A stretch of 47,071 bases of DNA from Candidatus Woesearchaeota archaeon (lineage in GTDB: Archaea > Nanobdellota > Nanobdellia > Woesearchaeales > JAFGLG01). Within the stretch, counting starts at the first letter, position 1. Every line of letters begins with the position of its first letter. A program made the translations under genes and the position numbers. Where the stretch lies: contig JAFGLG010000015.1 in assembly GCA_016928155.1 (NCBI GenBank), positions 1-47,071 of the forward strand. Direction: 5' to 3'. A model generated the notes under the pieces. That model saw only the letters and a program-made list of their open reading frames with translations, was not told where the DNA came from and did not search any database. Positions 45,059 through 47,071 of the stretch are shown here, piece by piece.

Positions 45059-45405
45059 TTATATAAAAACACATATAGGTGAGAGGATATTCTTCACTAA
45101 GACTCTGCATCTACGCCAAGCTGTATCTGTTGACAGAAAATCCAAGAGGTCCGGACCAGATTTGCTTCGCAAATCTGGATAAGAAATGTTCTTTCCGTTG
45201 GATTTTCCCGCAATTGGGAGGAAAAGGGCAAAGGATCAAAAAGGACAGGTAGAAAAACAGGACAAGTCTGGTTCTGATTTTATATGAAGGCCTGGCAACA
45301 GTCTCTATGCATAATTAGCAGAGATTATAAGCAGAAATAATATTGGGACCCTGGATATAACCTACAAGAAAGATTTATAAAAGCTCAATATTCATTCTGA
45401 CCCGC
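45059..45405. other. Gene-free spacer between dphB and tRNA-Gln
   Basis: It holds the second copy of the hairpin/tail element (45136-45276) and the tRNA-Gln TATA box (GATTTATAAAAG, 45372-45383). No coding frame is seen. Confidence 0.6.
45136..45276 (+). ncRNA. Candidate structured RNA or repeat element, copy 2
   Basis: An outer stem GAAAATCCAA (45136-45145) / TTGGATTTTC (45198-45207), 10 perfect pairs, encloses an inner hairpin CCAGATTTGC-TTC-GCAAATCTGG (45156-45178). The core GGGCAAAGGATCA...AGGACAGGTA (45226-45251) matches 42549-42573 with few changes, and GGTTCT follows in both copies. Confidence 0.45.
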
Positions 45406-45478
45406 AGCCCCGTGGTGTAGCTGGCCAATCATAGCGCACTTTGGATGCGTTGACCGCGGTTCGAATCCGCGCGGGGCT
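45406..45478 (+). tRNA. tRNA-Gln (TTG)
   Basis: Acceptor AGCCCCG/CGGGGCT pairs perfectly. Anticodon stem GCGCA/TGCGT closes loop CTTTGGA with anticodon TTG. T arm is CGCGG-TTCGAAT-CCGCG. No intron. A TATA box lies about 28 bases upstream. Confidence 0.94.
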
Positions 45479-45492
45479 ATCGAATAAAGTGA

Positions 45493-45546
45493 GATAGACC
45501 TGTGCGGTCCGCAAATCAAAGATTTGCACTACCGAGCGGGGCTATC
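45493..45546 (+). other. Long hairpin 1 downstream of tRNA-Gln
   Basis: GATAG...CGGT pairs with ACCG...CTATC, with an inner 7-bp stem GCAAATC-AAA-GATTTGC (45511-45527). The 3' arm repeats 11 bases of the tRNA-Gln end (GCGGGGCTATC, 45471-45481 and 45536-45546). Confidence 0.6.
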
Positions 45547-45547
45547 A

Positions 45548-45575
45548 AAAGGATTGAACATAAGTGAAATCCTTT
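45548..45575. other. Hairpin between the twin long hairpins
   Basis: AAAGGATT (45548-45555) pairs perfectly with AATCCTTT (45568-45575) around a 12-base loop. It may act as a bidirectional terminator for tRNA-Gln and the convergent antiporter gene. Confidence 0.5.
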
Positions 45576-45577
45576 AA

Positions 45578-45627
45578 AGCCACGCGAGGTCCGGAAACCG
45601 TTTAGGTTTCCACTACCGGCGTGGGCT
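45578..45627 (+). other. Long hairpin 2 downstream of tRNA-Gln
   Basis: AGCC-ACGC pairs with GCGT-GGGCT, and an inner stem GGAAACC-GTTTA-GGTTTCC (45593-45611) sits between GGTCC and ACTACC, the same flanks as hairpin 1. It touches the 3' end of the antiporter gene. Confidence 0.55.
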
Positions 45628-46840
45628 ATTTATCATATCTCTTATGGATTTTTCTGAGGATCAGCTCGCTTGGTGATGTGAATTTTCCATTTTCGATCAG
45701 GGGTATCAGGATTGATGTTGCAAGCACGCTGAAGAATATCCCGCCGATCACTATGTTTGCGAACCTGACATCTGCCTGCACAACAGCAAGCAGGACAATT
45801 GGTGTAAGGCCTTTTGCTGCCATGGCTTCTATTAGATAAAGCTGTTTTTTTGTCAATTCTTCATTTGAGACTATCCTGTAGATGAATGATCTTATGGTAT
45901 AGGCGATCAGGAAGAAGCCTAATCCGATAAGGAGATAGACCCATTGGGTGAAATCCACAAGGATTCCCAGATAGACGAAAAGGAATGTCCTTATCAGGAA
46001 GCTTATGTCCCTGAAGAAGCTTTTTGTCGAGATGTCAAGCATTGCTGTCTGGCCTTTCTGTTCCTTGTACATCAGCCTGCTCCATAATGCCACATTCCCC
46101 ATGATGATTGAGAATGAGAATACAGTTATGACTCCGTTTGCTTTTATGTATTCAGCGAATGCATACAGCAGTACAAGTATTGCCATTGTTGCTATTGGTG
46201 CGCTGCTGTAATCCCCCACATATTTCAGTGTGAAGGCCCAGATGATTGCCGCAGCAAGTCCGACTCCGAAGCTGAGGAACAGGTAGCTGCTCAGGCTTGA
46301 GATTATCTGGTTCGTGGTCATGTTGGCGAAATTAATGATCGTCATGACCCCCACGATGACTAATGTGTCTACAACAGCACCTTCTATCTGGATCTGCGCC
46401 TCTGCTTTCTCGCTTACTTTAAGTATGTCCAGGAGGCTGTTGACTATCGTCCCGTCAATCACACAGAACAGTGCGCCGAGTGATAGGGCGAATGCCCAGC
46501 TGAACCCGACAAAATATGCTATGGCGCCGAGTGCTGCTGTTATGAATATGAAATTGAGGAGGGATGACAGGAAGGCGTATTTCATTGTTGAGAATATCGC
46601 CCTGATCTTTATTGGCAGTGCTCCGTAGAACACAACATATATCAGGCTGAATGTTATGAGGAAGTTGAGTATCGGATTCTCCTTGTCGATGCTTGAGGTC
46701 AGGCCGAAGAAGGTGAGCACTGCACCGAATATTATGAGGATGAGTGCATCAGGAATCTTTGTCTTCTTGAAGCTGTACTGGGAGACAAGACCCAGTATTA
46801 TTGTGATGCCGACAATGAAAAGACCGGATATCAGACTCAT
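45626..46840 (-). CDS. Cation/proton antiporter (CPA family, NhaP/NhaK-like)
   Basis: The 404-residue protein has about 12-13 membrane helices. GALFCVIDGTIVNSLLDIL stands where CPA1 proteins have the TDP motif, keeping the Asp, and IQIEGAVVDTLVIVGV replaces the ND motif with VD, so one carboxylate of the ion site is kept in each. Other family marks are FFRDISFLIRTFLFVYLGILVDF. Substitution of the usual neighbours may change ion preference or stoichiometry. There is no C-terminal regulatory domain. Confidence 0.88.
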   Translation of the reverse strand: MSLISGLFIVGITIILGLVSQYSFKKTKIPDALILIIFGAVLTFFGLTSSIDKENPILNFLITFSLIYVVFYGALPIKIRAIFSTMKYAFLSSLLNFIFITAALGAIAYFVGFSWAFALSLGALFCVIDGTIVNSLLDILKVSEKAEAQIQIEGAVVDTLVIVGVMTIINFANMTTNQIISSLSSYLFLSFGVGLAAAIIWAFTLKYVGDYSSAPIATMAILVLLYAFAEYIKANGVITVFSFSIIMGNVALWSRLMYKEQKGQTAMLDISTKSFFRDISFLIRTFLFVYLGILVDFTQWVYLLIGLGFFLIAYTIRSFIYRIVSNEELTKKQLYLIEAMAAKGLTPIVLLAVVQADVRFANIVIGGIFFSVLATSILIPLIENGKFTSPSELILRKIHKRYDK

Positions 46841-47071
46841 GCTTCACCTCTTGATTCATTTTGAGGAAAGTGTTTTATAAATGTTTTTATGGAAAAACTT
46901 CTGCATTGATAGTATTGGTGTAGATTGACGATGATCCTTTGTGAACCAGAAAATGTTATTGAAAATGACGCTTGTCATTTTCAGGGGTTTAATACCCCCG
47001 TCATTCGGGGAGTCATTTCCAATTCCAAACCATGAGATTTCGCCACTCATCAGAGTTGGCTGTTTACTGCG
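46841..47071. other. Intergenic region with a cluster of overlapping hairpins
   Basis: GAAAATGAC-GCTT-GTCATTTTC (46961-46982), GGGGT-TTAAT-ACCCC (46984-46998) and CCCCG-TCATT-CGGGG (46996-47010) follow each other. The second and third share bases and exclude each other. GTCATT occurs three times (46974, 47000, 47012). No gene is supported; the region could be a mobile-element end, a repetitive palindrome or a leader of the antiporter. Confidence 0.5.

Noticed and set aside
46856-47050. Minus-strand frame of 64 codons upstream of the antiporter
   Set aside because: It runs through the hairpin cluster and shows no domain.

Overview
The window looks like a chromosomal segment of an archaeon. 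It carries a complete A-type ATP synthase operon, CDP-archaeol synthase, diphthine synthase, the archaeal RNase P subunit Rpp21, tRNA genes with bulge-helix-bulge introns, an ATP-dependent DNA ligase, Hel308 and FtsZ. Many genes have a TATA box 27-31 bases before the start codon, which suggests leaderless mRNAs. Short genes, four-base overlaps, a split helicase and a few bacterial-type genes fit a DPANN-like lineage (Woesearchaeota/Pacearchaeota type), but the lineage is inference.

Layout. 1-5306: 3'-truncated end of a giant secreted repeat protein (minus strand) overlapped by a small ribbon-helix-helix gene. 5462-5776: RNase P subunit. 5860-9743: four overlapping plus-strand genes (coiled-coil protein, PUA-like protein, RecJ-like DHH nuclease, membrane protein). 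9713-11863: minus-strand ether-lipid head-group operon (DUF212 phosphatase-like, archaetidylserine decarboxylase, archaetidylserine synthase, CarS). 11995-13247: intron-containing tRNA-Asn and tRNA-Ile, the second with an extra T-loop intron, followed by a ~1 kb segment bounded by a duplicate of the tRNA 3' end. 13363-14256: AbrB-PhoU regulator. 14374-23343: atpHIKECFAB, a beta-carbonic anhydrase, then atpD. 23389-30171: methyltransferase, the C-terminal two thirds of Hel308, a PRPP-synthetase-like protein, the TldE/TldD pair and a small basic ORF. 30200-34089: a histidine kinase and a receiver-GAF-HD-GYP protein. 34327-41144: MFS transporter, RsuA-type pseudouridine synthase, MnmC-like methyltransferase, PHP phosphoesterase, DNA ligase with a zinc-ribbon insertion, nitroreductase. 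41191-47071: aminotransferase, ftsZ, dphB, tRNA-Gln, a cation/proton antiporter, and intergenic regions rich in hairpins.

How the genes fit together. The lipid genes would convert a CDP-activated archaeol into archaetidylserine and then archaetidylethanolamine. The ATP synthase supplies or uses an ion gradient that the antiporter would also use. The kinase/HD-GYP pair is a likely signalling unit.

Most interesting items: the T-loop intron whose 3' splice site coincides with the edge of a duplicated tRNA end; the Hel308 fragment cut at a domain boundary with its own promoter; the carbonic anhydrase inside the atp operon; the HD-GYP domain lacking its HD histidine; the zinc-ribbon DNA ligase; and a hairpin-plus-tail element present in two intergenic regions. 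All calls come from reading the sequence; no database search was run.
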